DNA from: Schistocephalus solidus
Taxonomy: Eukaryota > Platyhelminthes > Cestoda > Diphyllobothriidea > Diphyllobothriidae
DNA length: 64,000 nt
Assembly: GCA_017591395.1 (NCBI GenBank)
Contig: WEDG01004212.1
Location: 1-64,000, forward strand
Direction of reading: 5' to 3'
Shown here: positions 11,539-21,507 of the stretch, piece after piece
How the letters are laid out: each line of letters begins with the position of its first letter
Position numbering within the stretch: position 1 is the stretch's first letter
Notes under the pieces: generated by a model
Told to the model about the DNA's origin: nothing
Seen by the model: the letters and a program-made list of their open reading frames with translations, nothing else
Database searches by the model: none
Translations under genes and position numbers: made by a program

Positions 11539-12063
11539 TCAGTTCCAACCGAATGTGAATTTTTTTAGGTGAGCTATTTCTTTTTGAATACATGAAGGCG
11601 AGAAATTAATAGTTGTTAGAAGCGAATTTGAAAGCAGAGGAATTGTGGGAGTGGGGCTAGTTTCAGTGGTAAAGTGGTTGGCAAAAAACGAGTTTAACAA
11701 TTCTGCTTTGCCCAGATCATCTGTAACAAATTTTCTGTTACAGTCGAGTAAGGGCGGAGTTACATTCAGACGCTTAGCCGATGACCGAACATGAAAGATT
11801 TGAGCAACAGATTTGGATGAATTGGCATCACTTAGTGCCCGAGACTCCCTACGCTTATCTCGCGCGAGCCTTATTCTCGATGTTAATTCAAATATTTGTG
11901 CAATCCTTAAATGAACTGACATAGAGCTTTTAGATGAATCTTTAAGTTGCTTTCGTAATTTTTTAAGTCTGTTCTGGAGAAAATGCGGAACAGTAGAAGA
12001 AGCTGAAGAATGCTGATCTGTGGGCGAAATAAATTCTCGAAACGTCAAACGTCTAACATACAT
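11539..12063 (-). pseudogene. LINE A endonuclease-RT linker
   Basis: A 174-aa frame with basic coiled segments (R-L-K-K-L-R-K-Q-L) and the motif L-L-N-S-F-F-A-N-H-F-T. This matches the K-A-E-x-L-N-x-F-F-x-x-V-F-T segment found between EN and RT in CR1/Jockey ORF2 proteins. A stop and frameshift separate it from the RT frame at 11,231. It is the 5'-most coding part left in this copy. Confidence 0.75.
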
Positions 12064-12208
12064 ATAATGGTGAACACCTATTCTTCTGATATATCACATA
12101 CGAGTTGCACGTTTACAGCACTTGCTATAAGGTGATGCAAACGGAGATGAAATTTCAAATTACAGGTGTCTGTATGAGTAAGAAAGAAAAAATTGTGCCA
12201 GCATGAGT

Positions 12209-12424
12209 AACATTTGTTTATTTCTCTCCGCTTTCAAACTCATGCTGATGATCATCATCAAAGAAAAAAGTATGAATACAGCAGCTGAGAGTTAAAAGGA
12301 GTTTTTCCCAATCAACGATCATTAATGCAAGCGTTGACATGCCCACACAGGGGTTCGTATGCAAGCAACAGATCGATGCATTGTTTGACTGAGTCCTTAT
12401 CTGATTCCTATACTTCAATCACTT
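12209..12424 (-). repeat. SINE-like repeat, left (inverted) copy
   Basis: Read on the minus strand this unit starts near aatcagataaggactcag and ends agagaaataaacaaatg. It aligns by eye with 12,835-13,033 on the plus strand. Shared blocks are cagataag-actcagt, tatcgat, gcat-aatg, gttgat-g, gagtttgaa-gc and the aaataaacaaatg tail. It has no coding capacity and about 200 bp length. The block near actcag/atcgat resembles loose pol III A/B boxes, which would suit a tRNA-derived SINE, but I would not insist. Confidence 0.55.
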
Positions 12425-12834
12425 CTCGACTTTTCCTGTTTCCATAGTGGGGACCGTGCAGTTAAACTCTTTAACTCTTTTTGCAAGATATAGGCGCCCA
12501 CTTGTGAAAATTATTCACCACGTTGTACTGCTGTGGGATTAAGTATTAAAATTTCCCTCTGGCTCACAGCTACAAGATGCTGCCGGGTTTTAAAAATCAA
12601 AGACCTATTAAATCTGAGGTGGTATTCAGACGTCGTTTATTGTAGCCTGTGCCTAATCTTTCCGTGTAATTACCCAGGTAAGACTGAAAGCCTGCTCAAA
12701 GCGCACATAGATTAGCATAAGCTGGCTGTGCGACTGGGTGAGGAACTTACACAATTGCTGGAACAAAATTTTGAAAGGGTTGATGCGCTTAGCCTCACAG
12801 ACAGAAATAAGGCAGGCCGAGAATAGACCTACGC
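12425..12834. other. spacer between opposed SINE-like copies
   Basis: No recognised gene. Two short frames (12,533-12,715 and the start of 12,738-12,986, plus) have no known motif. The 12,780-12,834 part may be an upstream extension of the right-hand SINE-like unit that the left copy lacks. Confidence 0.3.
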
Positions 12835-13033
12835 ATTGGCCTCAGATAAGAACTCAGTTAATAGGTGTATCGATTGGTCACTGGCCTACAGACATCTACG
12901 TGGCCACCTTACAACTTGCATCAATGGTGGTTGATCGAGAAACACTTCCAACAACTTTCGTCTATTTTGTTTCAACTTTTATCTGATTATGGACTCCTAC
13001 AGGAGTTTGAAGGCCAAGATAAATAAACAAATG
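12835..13033 (+). repeat. SINE-like repeat, right copy
   Basis: Plus-strand partner of 12,209-12,424, ending gataaataaacaaatg. The two copies point away from each other with their tails outward. Divergence between them is high (my rough impression is about 60 percent identity), so they are old or belong to different subfamilies. Confidence 0.55.
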
Positions 13034-13289
13034 GTACCGGTGTTCGATTGCTCTTCTTAAGTTTTACTCATTTGATGAAGTGTCACATAAAAGATGATAA
13101 CAAACTAAGTACGAAGCCGGGTGAATTCTTAAAAAGACGGCCCTTGAACAACTCTTAGCTCTAAGTCTTTGATATTTGCAAAATGGCGACAATTTATTCG
13201 CATGTTATACCACACATTTCGGCTTGACAAAAGCTGTTGTTTGCACTGACTATTCTCTCTTGGTCTAAATGGTTTAATTTTTCTGAATA

Positions 13290-13545
13290 GGAGGTAAACC
13301 TCTGAATTTAAGATTCAGTATCTGAGGTCTTGCACACAACGCGCTAGTATTTTTGTTATTATTTCCAACCACACATGTTTGAGGAGTGGAGTTATTAAGG
13401 GAAATGTGCCTGGAGCACTCTTGTTTTGCAATTTTGACGCTGATGTACCGGATTTAGTTCGGAACAAATTTTCTTTTGCTTCTTCATGTATGTTATTTAC
13501 AAACGCGTCTTAAATTTTATGCCTCGATAATGTCAGAAATTGCCT
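13290..13545 (+). mobile_element. short fragment of LINE B reverse transcriptase
   Basis: The run cacacatgtttgaggagtgg, then agttattaagggaaatgtg and gcctggagc, corresponds block by block to the LINE B palm at about 24,650-24,695. The following tatgttatttacaaacgcg matches the region of its Y-A-D-D motif at about 24,752-24,775. No frame survives. It is a decayed insertion of the same family found complete at 21.2-26.0 kb. Confidence 0.55.
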
Positions 13546-13993
13546 TCCATTTGTCTCTTTTGAAAACACATATTTAATAAATAAATAAAAATTTTATTCG
13601 ATACTAATAAGGACACCTTCAGGGGAAGTAAAAACTAAAGATGAATTTTCAATTGAATTTTACAAAGAGTAAGCACAAACTTTAAACTGTTAAGTTTATA
13701 TTTATAAAAAGGGCAGTCAGATGTAAAAAAACTGGTTTGGGAACAGTAAAAATTCCTTAACTATTTGGCTGAAAGAGACTAAATGAGTGTGATTTGATAA
13801 TAAGTTATAGAGAACAAACTGATGCACATGGAAATGTACGTAAATGGTTGGGACAGGATGGCCCTGCAGATGAGAGAACACAAGGGAAGGAAACTTTCAT
13901 CGTCAATGTAGAGAACCTACACCGGATGAAGCTTTTCGATGCACGTGCGATCACAATATTTTTGGGACGAAAGCCGAATAACCTTCAAGGTGG
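13546..13993. other. unassigned AT-rich stretch
   Basis: Nothing recognised. A short 82-codon frame at 13,794-14,042 (+) reads into the LTR that begins at 13,994, so it is not a gene. Confidence 0.3.
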
Positions 13994-15217
13994 TGTAGGG
14001 ATTTGTACAATTTACATCTTTGTATCTTTCTTGTTCACGTGAATCTTTATGATCCCTTGTTTTAAGGTGCTAAATAAAAACACAACAGCCAGCTTCAACC
14101 GGCATGTTAAACGTCTTCTGTTTTTGCTGCTGCATGTCACCGCTGCAATCTTGATTGTACTGATCTCCCTCAATTACTTTGCAGTCAATTGCAACGATTG
14201 ATCTTCATTTCTCGATTGCATTCTACTGATCGCCGTCTCAATTGAACTTCTGACTCTGCTCCTCATCCTTGATGCATGGCTTTCTGGATCTAGCTCACAG
14301 TTCATTACAATCCTCAACAACACTCGCTATCTAGAAGTTGCATTTTTCGTGAGTCTGCATTCTAACAATCCTCTGACATTTTTGCCGTCCTTTTGTCGTT
14401 TGTAGTTTAGACACAGTTCTCCACTTAGCGTTAATTTATTTTGTACACCTCGGTTCTTAGCAGTTTCGAGCCTCGTCTACACTATAAAATTGGTGACCCC
14501 GCTTTTCTATCATTACGCACCATATCACTTACTTTGACGGACAATGAGACTAACGCAGACTCTCTTGACGTCCATAGCCTCTCTTTCAAATTGCCCCCAT
14601 TTACGCTGAGCAACCCTCGCGTATGGTTTAGGCAGATCGAGGCAGTTTTATCGACGCGCCGTATCACTAGTGAACGCACGCGTTATTCATACGTAGTGCA
14701 ATCACTTCCTTTCGATGTTGCCGTTGACGTCGAGGATCTCCTCGATCCTATCCTTGCTGAGGAGCCATACACCCAGTTGAAGGATGCTGTAATTAATCGT
14801 GTGGCCAAGTCGGCCAATCGAAAGCTGCGTGAGCTTTTCACGCAAGTCGAACTTGGTGATCAAACACCTTCCCAACTAATGTGACACATGCGTTCTTTCC
14901 TTGCTGGTCGTCATATGGATGATGCAATTTTCCGACAGATCTGGCTTGATAAGCTTCCCCTGCCCATGCAGCAGGTATTGGCTATGGTCGACACGAGCAC
15001 CTCATTGGATAAACTAGCCACTCGTGCAGACAAAATCATGGAATGCTACCCAAGCGGTACCGCATGTTCTAGTCTTCAACAGACGTCGGTGTCCACTTCC
15101 AGATCTGATAATATTGACACTCCTGCTCATCAAGGCACTCCAAACTCAGAACGTTACCCTCCCTATGTGAAGTTATCATTGTGCTGTAGTGCCTATCGAC
15201 GGGCAGCCCCATCATCT
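13994..15217 (+). mobile_element. partial gypsy copy: LTR, primer site and gag
   Basis: The LTR (13,994-14,486), the primer site TGGTGACCCC (14,491-14,500) and gag are collinear with the element at 3.06 kb. Similarity stops abruptly near 15,217 at atcatctgac, where the first copy continues into the rest of gag. Protease, RT, integrase and 3' LTR are missing. The LTR ends TA instead of CA. It is a remnant of a once full element, truncated at its 3' side. Confidence 0.9.
14534..15217 (+). pseudogene. gag of the partial gypsy copy
   Basis: This copy is collinear with the gag at 3605 but keeps the frame across the two places where the first copy lost a base. The start codon has become TTG (14,534), and a CGA-to-TGA change at about 14,881 puts a stop after P-S-Q-L-M. 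Frames 14,441-14,884 and 14,888-15,238 together cover F-R-Q-I-E-A-V-L, P-F-D-V-A-V-D-V-E-D-L-L-D-P, L-A-G-R-H-M-D-D-A and L-P-L-P-M-Q-Q-V-L-A. The two copies carry different lesions, so each decayed independently. Confidence 0.85.
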
Positions 15218-15480
15218 GACACTACAGTGGTGAGATAGGCGGAAACCACCGCGATCGATCACAGGCCACTTCAAGTCAAAACGAGGACGGGACAGTAAGA
15301 CTGCGTGGAGCATCAATGAGTGGGAAAAAGCGACCATGCTGACCAACCAAACTACCAACAGATAGCGAAAACTGAGGAATCACTCGTGATCGTCAACAGA
15401 TCTCTTGGTGTCGCAATGAGGTTACGACGTAAAAGCCGCAAATCATCGCTGAATATTGGGGGGTAATAACGATAGCGGGT
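15218..15480. other. unassigned short stretch
   Basis: The sequence after the gag break matches neither the gypsy copy nor any LINE in the window. No open frame of note. Confidence 0.3.
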
Positions 15481-16070
15481 TTTAACAATGTAGGCAAGAG
15501 TTTTGATTTGAACAAAGAAGACATGCACTATCTGACCTTATATCTTAGGAGGAACCTTTTAATAGTTCAGAAGTTGAGTGTTTGGTAAACAAAACCACCA
15601 ATAATGGCTGTATGCGGTCTGAGGTAAGATACTCACGTCATTTTAATTTGGATACCGATACTATAGCAGCCAACGTAATGTCTAGAGAAAGATTATTATA
15701 CAAAATGCATAGTTGGATGTAAAAGAGAGAGCGTTAGTACGTGGAGCAAAGAGGCAGCGGAATATCCATCGAGGAATTTGGCGTCACTTAAAACCGAACT
15801 ATTGGAGTGAGAGCATCAATACGTGGAAAGGTATGGCTGCAGATAATGAGAAACAGAAAGCAAAGACGAACTCCGAGTGTTTTAACCTATAAAAATTAAA
15901 GGTTCACAAATTGACATTTCGCAGTTTACAAAATACTGGACAAAGCACGGGCAATCGTCTTCGAATAAATAATCTCTGAATATTTTTGCTGCCCTCCCAG
16001 ACATTCATTAGACCAAAGAAGGGCAGAAATATTCTAGGACAGGAAGAACAAAGATTTGGTAAAGTTTAAG
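15481..16070 (-). mobile_element. decayed LINE A2 fragment
   Basis: Antisense remnant with landmarks of the A/A2 family: an agagagcgttagtacgtgga block like the agagcgttaacacgtgga at about 10,207, and cattcattagaccaaagaa-ggcag followed by aggaagaacaaagattt, like 10,495-10,550. No frame survives. LINE C begins directly at its right edge. Confidence 0.5.
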
Positions 16071-16075
16071 CTTTA

Positions 16076-17976
16076 CCGAGCACTTGAGATCCTGACAGTC
16101 TACCGACCACCGAAAAGCCATCTGCAGTCAGGCAGTAGTTTGATAGCCGATTCAGAAACGTTTGCTAGTCGATACAAAGTCATGATTGGGGCCGATTTTA
16201 ACGCTCAGAATATCGATTGGAAGCTGAACTCTGCACCAGGTTCGGAATAAAAACCTCGATCGCCGCCTCCGAGAAGCAATACAAAAATCTTCCTAACTCA
16301 ACCCGTCGTATCTCTAACAAGAATACGTGAGGGCAAACAATTCAATTGTTTGGACTTTTTATGGACAAAGGTGCTGACAGTGTCGATATTGTGAACTGTC
16401 AAAAGTGACCACGTAGACCTACAGTTGACTATTCAATCTTCTCTGTCCCCGATCGAATCAGCACAACCAAACGCAAACATATCACGGGGGGATTTTACCC
16501 AAATGCAAATTAATATTTGCCATTTAAACTGAAATAAAACATTTATCGCGTATATTCTCGAGGATTGGTTGGAATTGAAGATTGGATAATAATAATTTTG
16601 TTAAAAGGCCGTATTACAGGGACTTATCATCAACTACTGTCCTTATTAGAAAAAAATTAACCAACAGGCCCCAGTGGCTAACGACCACACTGAGGAGTGA
16701 AGTAAACCGCAAGCAAAAGCTGTGGCAAACTTAGCTAATGGCGGAGACCGTCGAATTGCTGACGAAGTACAAGACGCAGAGGAACAGGGTAAAAGGCCTA
16801 ATTTATAAATCCCGCCAAAGTTTTGAGAGTAACTTGATAAACCGTGCAGCAGAAAACCCGAAGCTATTCTACAACTATGATAGGCAGTGCACTCGAAATA
16901 AAGACCCCATCCCTTTGTTAAAAACGGATGAAGGCGTCAAAATTTGCAAGGACCAGGAAAAGGCTGAGCATCTATCTGAGTTCTTTCAATCGGTTTTTAC
17001 GAGAGAAGCCAATCTAACTGCTGATAACTTTAGTGCGGAAGAGATCCCGACAATTGACTCAGTGGTCATAACATAACCTATTGTTCTGCAGGACATACTG
17101 AAGCTGGAAGAAACCAAATCGTCAGGTCCTGATGTAATACCAGTAAAGTTGCTGAAGGAGTTGGCCGTAGAGTTGGCGGAACCTTTGTATGTACTCTTCC
17201 AAGCCTCCCTCGCTGCAGGCAGATTGCCACCCGATTGGAAGACCGCGTGGATTTCCCCGATACATAAAAGAGGCAGCCGGGCTGGTAAGTCTCACCTCCA
17301 TATGTTGCAAGATTATGGAGCGAATCATCAAACGTGAACTGATGCAGTTCCTGGAGCGGAATCATCGTCTATCTGACTCGCAGCACGGATTTCACAGAGG
17401 AAGGTCCTGTTTAACTAATTTGCTCTATTGTCTGGAACGATGCACCCGAACGGTTGATGAAAGAAATTTAGTGCACGCAGGCTACATAGACTTCAAGAAG
17501 GCCTTTGATAGCGTGCCTGACCAACGTCTCCTATACAAACTCAACCGTATTGGGGTAAGGGGCAAGCTTTTGAAGTGGATCGAAAACTTCTTGATTGGGC
17601 GATTTCAGATTGTCCGTCTTGGCGATCCACAATCGGTGGAGGTGGTGGTTGAGAGTGGGGTTCCTCAGGGCTCCGTCTTTTGCCCTATCCTCTTTCTTAT
17701 ATACATGTATGACTGCGTAACTTGCTTGGACTGTAACACCGCCATGTTTTCTGACGATATAAAGCTTTGGTCGGTCATCCACGACGCAGCTGATGAAGAA
17801 AACCTACTGACGAACTTGCATCGATTCGGGGAATGGTCGCAAAACTGGCTCCTCCCATTCAATGCTACCATGTGCAATATTCTCTGATTCAGCAGAACCA
17901 GCTCCGGGCACCAGAGAATTTACTATCTGTACGACACACCGCTACCAGAGGTAGAGGCTCCAAAGATCTAGGAGTA
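16076..17976 (+). mobile_element. LINE family C, left part (split by LINE A)
   Basis: 5'-truncated CR1/Jockey-type LINE. It starts within the endonuclease (I-L-T-V-Y-R-P-P-K at about 16,090), runs through the catalytic A-D-F-N-A-Q-N segment, the linker (16,738-17,076) and the RT (17,080-17,890), and stops at ctaggagtat near 17,972. Its continuation is at 19,587. The intact reference copy at 47,011-50,368 reads straight across this point, which proves the split. Confidence 0.9.
16738..17890 (+). pseudogene. LINE C linker and reverse transcriptase, broken
   Basis: The linker frame 16,738-17,076 (N-P-K-L-F-Y-N-Y, then L-S-E-F-F-Q-S-V-F-T-R-E) ends at a TAA near 17,074. The RT in frame 17,189-17,887 holds Y-I-D-F-K-K-A-F-D-S-V-P, S-G-V-P-Q-G-S-V and the active site M-F-S-D-D-I-K. 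LINEs of this group have F-A-D-D there, so Ala is replaced by Ser next to two intact aspartates. A frameshift near 17,260-17,285 breaks the fingers. It is not functional. Confidence 0.85.
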
Positions 17977-19586
17977 TAGATTTAGAATTAAGAATGAAGA
18001 ATTTTTATTTGATTAGCACCGGCGAGGCACTGTTTAAGCAAACATTAGTAACGAAATAAAGTTATGAAAATGTGTGCAGATAAAATGTACAAATACTTAA
18101 TAATGTAGACAGAACTTGTCCTGCTATGTCAACAGTTAGCGATGTTTTGAAATTAATGGTGAACTATAAAAAATAGGCAGTGAAAAAACTCCTACCTTAA
18201 AAATGGAGGCAGAGTTCAAAAGGATTTCAATTTTGAAGAGATTTTAGGACAAAAAACTGCTTAGGAAAATAAGGTCAGGTGGTAGAGAAGGGTAATACTG
18301 CAGTAGCATTTCAGAATGAGATAATGAAACGTCGATATGATTCAATCTTGATCACTGAGGCGTATGACACAAAATCTCACAAAAATGCGTCAATGAACTA
18401 AAGTCCTCAGCATCTTATGATCCAGAATTTAATTCTGATGATGGTTAGTATCCAAAGAAACGGCAGCATTTTAGACTGTGGACCACCAAATATGTACCTC
18501 CGTATGACGTCATCGTTTTGATGACTGGTGATATTAGGAGACATCATAGTTCATGGACGACTCGAGGTAGCGAAAATATAGTTTCAAGAGGGTCACTTAT
18601 ATTCCCAGTGGTCCTTTTTCCGAGTCATGGGGAAAGCTAATGGGAAAAGATGAGGAAAATAAAAGGTTAATAGAATCAGTGTTAAGATAAATGTGCAGTC
18701 TTCGCTTGAATGCAGATAGACTATTTAACGACCTTATTTCATTTGGTAAGTTATTCCAACGAAAACTATACCTAGAAGCAAAGAAGAGAGAGCGTTTACA
18801 CGTGGAGGATGCAGGGGGAGGTATAATTAGTGCAGAATTTCTAAGGTTATAAGGAAGACTAATGGAGGTAATGACAGAAAGCTTGGGGAGAGTTGAACTA
18901 TTATGGAGTCGGAAAAGGAGACAAAAGCCTTTTTCAAGTCTCCTTACCCAAATAAATCTTAGCTTCGAAGGCTAGCATCTTGTTGCCGTAATTCTATCGG
19001 CATGAGGCAAAAGATCTAATTTATTGGTGTAGGATCATTCAGTCATAGGAAACCTTCAAAAATAGGAGGTTGCGGCAGCTTAAATGACCCAAAACTCATG
19101 TAGCGACACTTAGAAGCTGAGAACTTTATTAACCATGTAGAGCTCCAGGCCGAAAGAGTAACTAAGTCTGAATGAATTTGTTCTATGCACCGTTCGGTCG
19201 TAGAGTTAGAGAAGGAATACACGCATTTGAGGTCATCAGCATAAATAAAAGATTGAGAATGTTTAACTATCGATGAAATATCATTTATATACAGTAAGAA
19301 CAACAAAGGACCTAATACGGTACCTTGAAGGACACCGCTAACAATCGGGGTAGCACTATCGATGAAATATCATTTATATACAGTAAGAACAACAAAGGAC
19401 CTAATACGGTACCTTGAAGGACACCGCTAACAATCGGGGTAGCACTTGAGGACCCCACTAAAACGTTTTGTTTTCGATCAATTAGGTATGATCTAATAAA
19501 GTCAGTAAGGGGACTACGAAATCCTATAGCTTCTGGTTTAGCTAGATGTCGTCTATGAGGCACTTTATCGAACGCCTTACTAAGAT
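17977..19586 (-). mobile_element. LINE A inserted into LINE C
   Basis: A 5'-truncated antisense A copy whose 3' repeat tail (atttagaattaagaatgaag) starts at about 17,977. The 3' UTR (to about 18,950) is followed by an internal deletion relative to the 9.4-kb copy near 18,985. Next come RT pieces with F-I-Y-A-D-D-L-K (frame 19,043-19,306) and S-K-A-F-D-K-V-P-H (frame 19,312-19,614). The element stops near 19,586, where LINE C resumes with gatcacgcccacactgaag. It is younger than the C copy it interrupts. Confidence 0.9.
19266..19443 (-). repeat. perfect 89-bp tandem duplication in LINE A RT
   Basis: Bases 19,266-19,354 are repeated exactly at 19,355-19,443. Both start actatcgatgaaatatc and end aatcggggtagc. 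The unit codes for the G-V-L-Q-G-T-V-L-G-P-L-L-F-L palm motif. Because 89 is not a multiple of three, the duplication shifts the RT frame by itself. The other LINE A copies have a single unit. Confidence 0.93.
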
Positions 19587-20425
19587 CACGCCCACACTGA
19601 AGCCATCGTTCCATCGTTCAAAATTAGCAAAATCTGTCATGTCAAGCTTGTATCTAATTAAGCGAGAGTTTGCAATGTTCATCAAAGAGTGCTTTAAAAA
19701 GGTCTTTGGGATGTTCGTGCGACCACAATTGAAATTTTTCATACAAGCCTGGAGATCGTGGTCTGTCAAAGACCACAACACCCTTGAGAAGGTCCAAAGA
19801 CGTGCAACCAAGCTTGTTCAAGGTCAAAGCTGCCTGCCTTACGAGACACGATTGTCTAATCTTGATCTGTTTCCTCTGGACTATAGACAGCTACGCTGCA
19901 ACCTAATACATGCCTTTCGAATGCTGCGGCGTCAGGATTGTTGCCTTGCATCTGGCGTCTTCTTTGAGCTGGCCACTACCACTAATTTGTGAGGACATCC
20001 TATTAAACTACGTGTGACAGGTGCAAGACTCGACACAAGAAGGTTCTTCTTCTCCAACAGAGTGATTAAGGCCTGGAATGCTCTGCCTGCGGACATAATC
20101 ATGTTCCCATCCATTGACATTTTAAGCGGAAGTTTGACCAGTACAGCCATAAGAACCACCACGACATTTGAACATAACACATTTCCTGAAACATATTCCC
20201 ATCCATTATTTTCGCGTCATATAACCTACTTATCCCTATTTTTGAGTAATATTATTTTATAATTGTTTGTCCGATGCCCTGTAGTGTGACGGGGAGATAA
20301 CCCTTTGTCGAACGTCCATTATATGTCAGCCTTTTTTTAATTTGCAGTGTCATTGACATCAATAGGGAGCTCAAAGGCTTCGCCTATATTTAACTTAATA
20401 AAACTGAACTGAAATGAACTGAAAC
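19587..20425 (+). mobile_element. LINE C, right part: RT thumb, C-terminus and 3' tail
   Basis: Continuation of the element at 16,076. Frame 19,546-19,992 encodes F-V-R-P-Q-L-K-F-F-I-Q-A-W, L-E-K-V-Q-R-R-A-T-K-L-V and D-Y-R-Q-L-R, followed by T-R-R-F-F-F-S-N-R-V-I-K-A-W-N-A-L-P at about 20,035-20,090. These are the conserved C-terminal blocks of CR1/Jockey ORF2. The 3' UTR includes a gcccctgtagtgtgacggggag-like segment shared with 50,230-50,255. The element ends in a (ACTGA)-type tail at about 20,395-20,425. Confidence 0.9.
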
Positions 20426-20454
20426 TAGACTCACTCCCTCAATTCATATGCTTT

Positions 20455-21195
20455 TAGTTCAGTTCAGTTCAGTGTATTTAAGGAAAATAAGCTTACGCTT
20501 TTGAAATCCCTATTTGTTACATAAAAATAGCAAGAATAAGAAGCAATTTAAAGAAGTTACAGTCCAGTGAATGCAGGCAGATTTACGTGGTACACTGATA
20601 TTGTTAAAGGTTAAGTAACCACATAGTCTTCGTGGTGCTGCAGCATATGTAAGTCAAGCCGATGTTTGAATGCATCTACAGACGGGGACATTACAATCGC
20701 CTCAGGTAGGTTATTTCAAGGTTCCACGACATGGTTAAGGAAAAAAATATTTCCTCATATCCAATCTTACTTGGGGCACGCTTAGTTTGAATGGAGGACT
20801 TCAGAGATTATTCGTAGTGGCAAGTTGGAAAAAGCATCACATAGGAGGGCGCAATCCATGCCACGCACGATTCGGAAGGTTTGTATCAAGTCTCCGCGCA
20901 ACTGCCTTTAAATCAGAGGATAAAACTTTAGGTTATTTAGACGAATCTCATATGGTAGTTCACCTTGAACTCTTACTAATTCTGTGGCTCGTCCCTGCAC
21001 CCTTTCGAGCATGTTGTAGTCCTGTTGGGTCCACGGTCACCAGGCTTGGATCGCATATTCAAGATGTGGCCTTACAAACGTACTAAGACTTTAGAAAAGC
21101 CGTTTTCATCGAAAACTTTAAATGCCCGCTTGATATGTTACCGCATTGAATTGGCGGGTTTAGCTGCCTTGGAACATTGCATAGAAGGCTTCAGG
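20455..21195 (-). mobile_element. LINE family D, 3' part (split by LINE B)
   Basis: Antisense CR1-like element starting with its (TTCAG) tail at 20,455-20,475. It is collinear with 27,163-27,900: the catatgtaagtcaagccgatg and ggttatttcaaggttcc blocks and the antisense of L-E-R-V-Q-x-x-A-T are shared. It breaks at gaaggcttcagg (21,184-21,195). The continuation ttgtctttcatccaaact is found 4.8 kb away at 25,980. Confidence 0.88.
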
Positions 21196-21507
21196 TCGGC
21201 GCGTCGTTTGAAATTGGTTTCGAATTTCAAGTCCCTCGAGCCTACGAGTTTTTAGTTTCTACCTCAGTGAAGAAGATACGGTGCTGGAAAATTATTAAAG
21301 AATTGTCTTTATATTCCTCTGAGTTTGTAAATTGCGACTTGGACCCTCGATTTTTGCTGCTTTCTGAAACTCACGCCGGCTGTGTGCTCCCTACATCTGC
21401 TCTCAATCACGGAAGGGACTCAAACCAAAGGCTGAGTCCTTATAATTTCATATTCTTATTGTTTAAAACTCAGCTGACTCTCTGTTAATTTTTGTGGCAA
21501 TTATAAC

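Larger units (their letters stand above)
9418..12063 (-). mobile_element. LINE family A (CR1/Jockey type), 5'-truncated
   Basis: Antisense non-LTR retrotransposon. Its 3' end is at the low coordinate and ends in TTCTAAA-type repeats (tttagaatttagaattta on this strand), the short-unit tail usual for CR1-like LINEs. The ~0.9-kb 3' UTR (9418-10,320) recurs at 17.98-18.9 kb and 39.87-40.64 kb. Then come the RT (10,323-11,231) and the EN-RT linker (11,539-12,063). The endonuclease and any ORF1 are missing, so the copy is 5'-truncated at about 12,063. This is the best preserved A copy. Confidence 0.88.
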
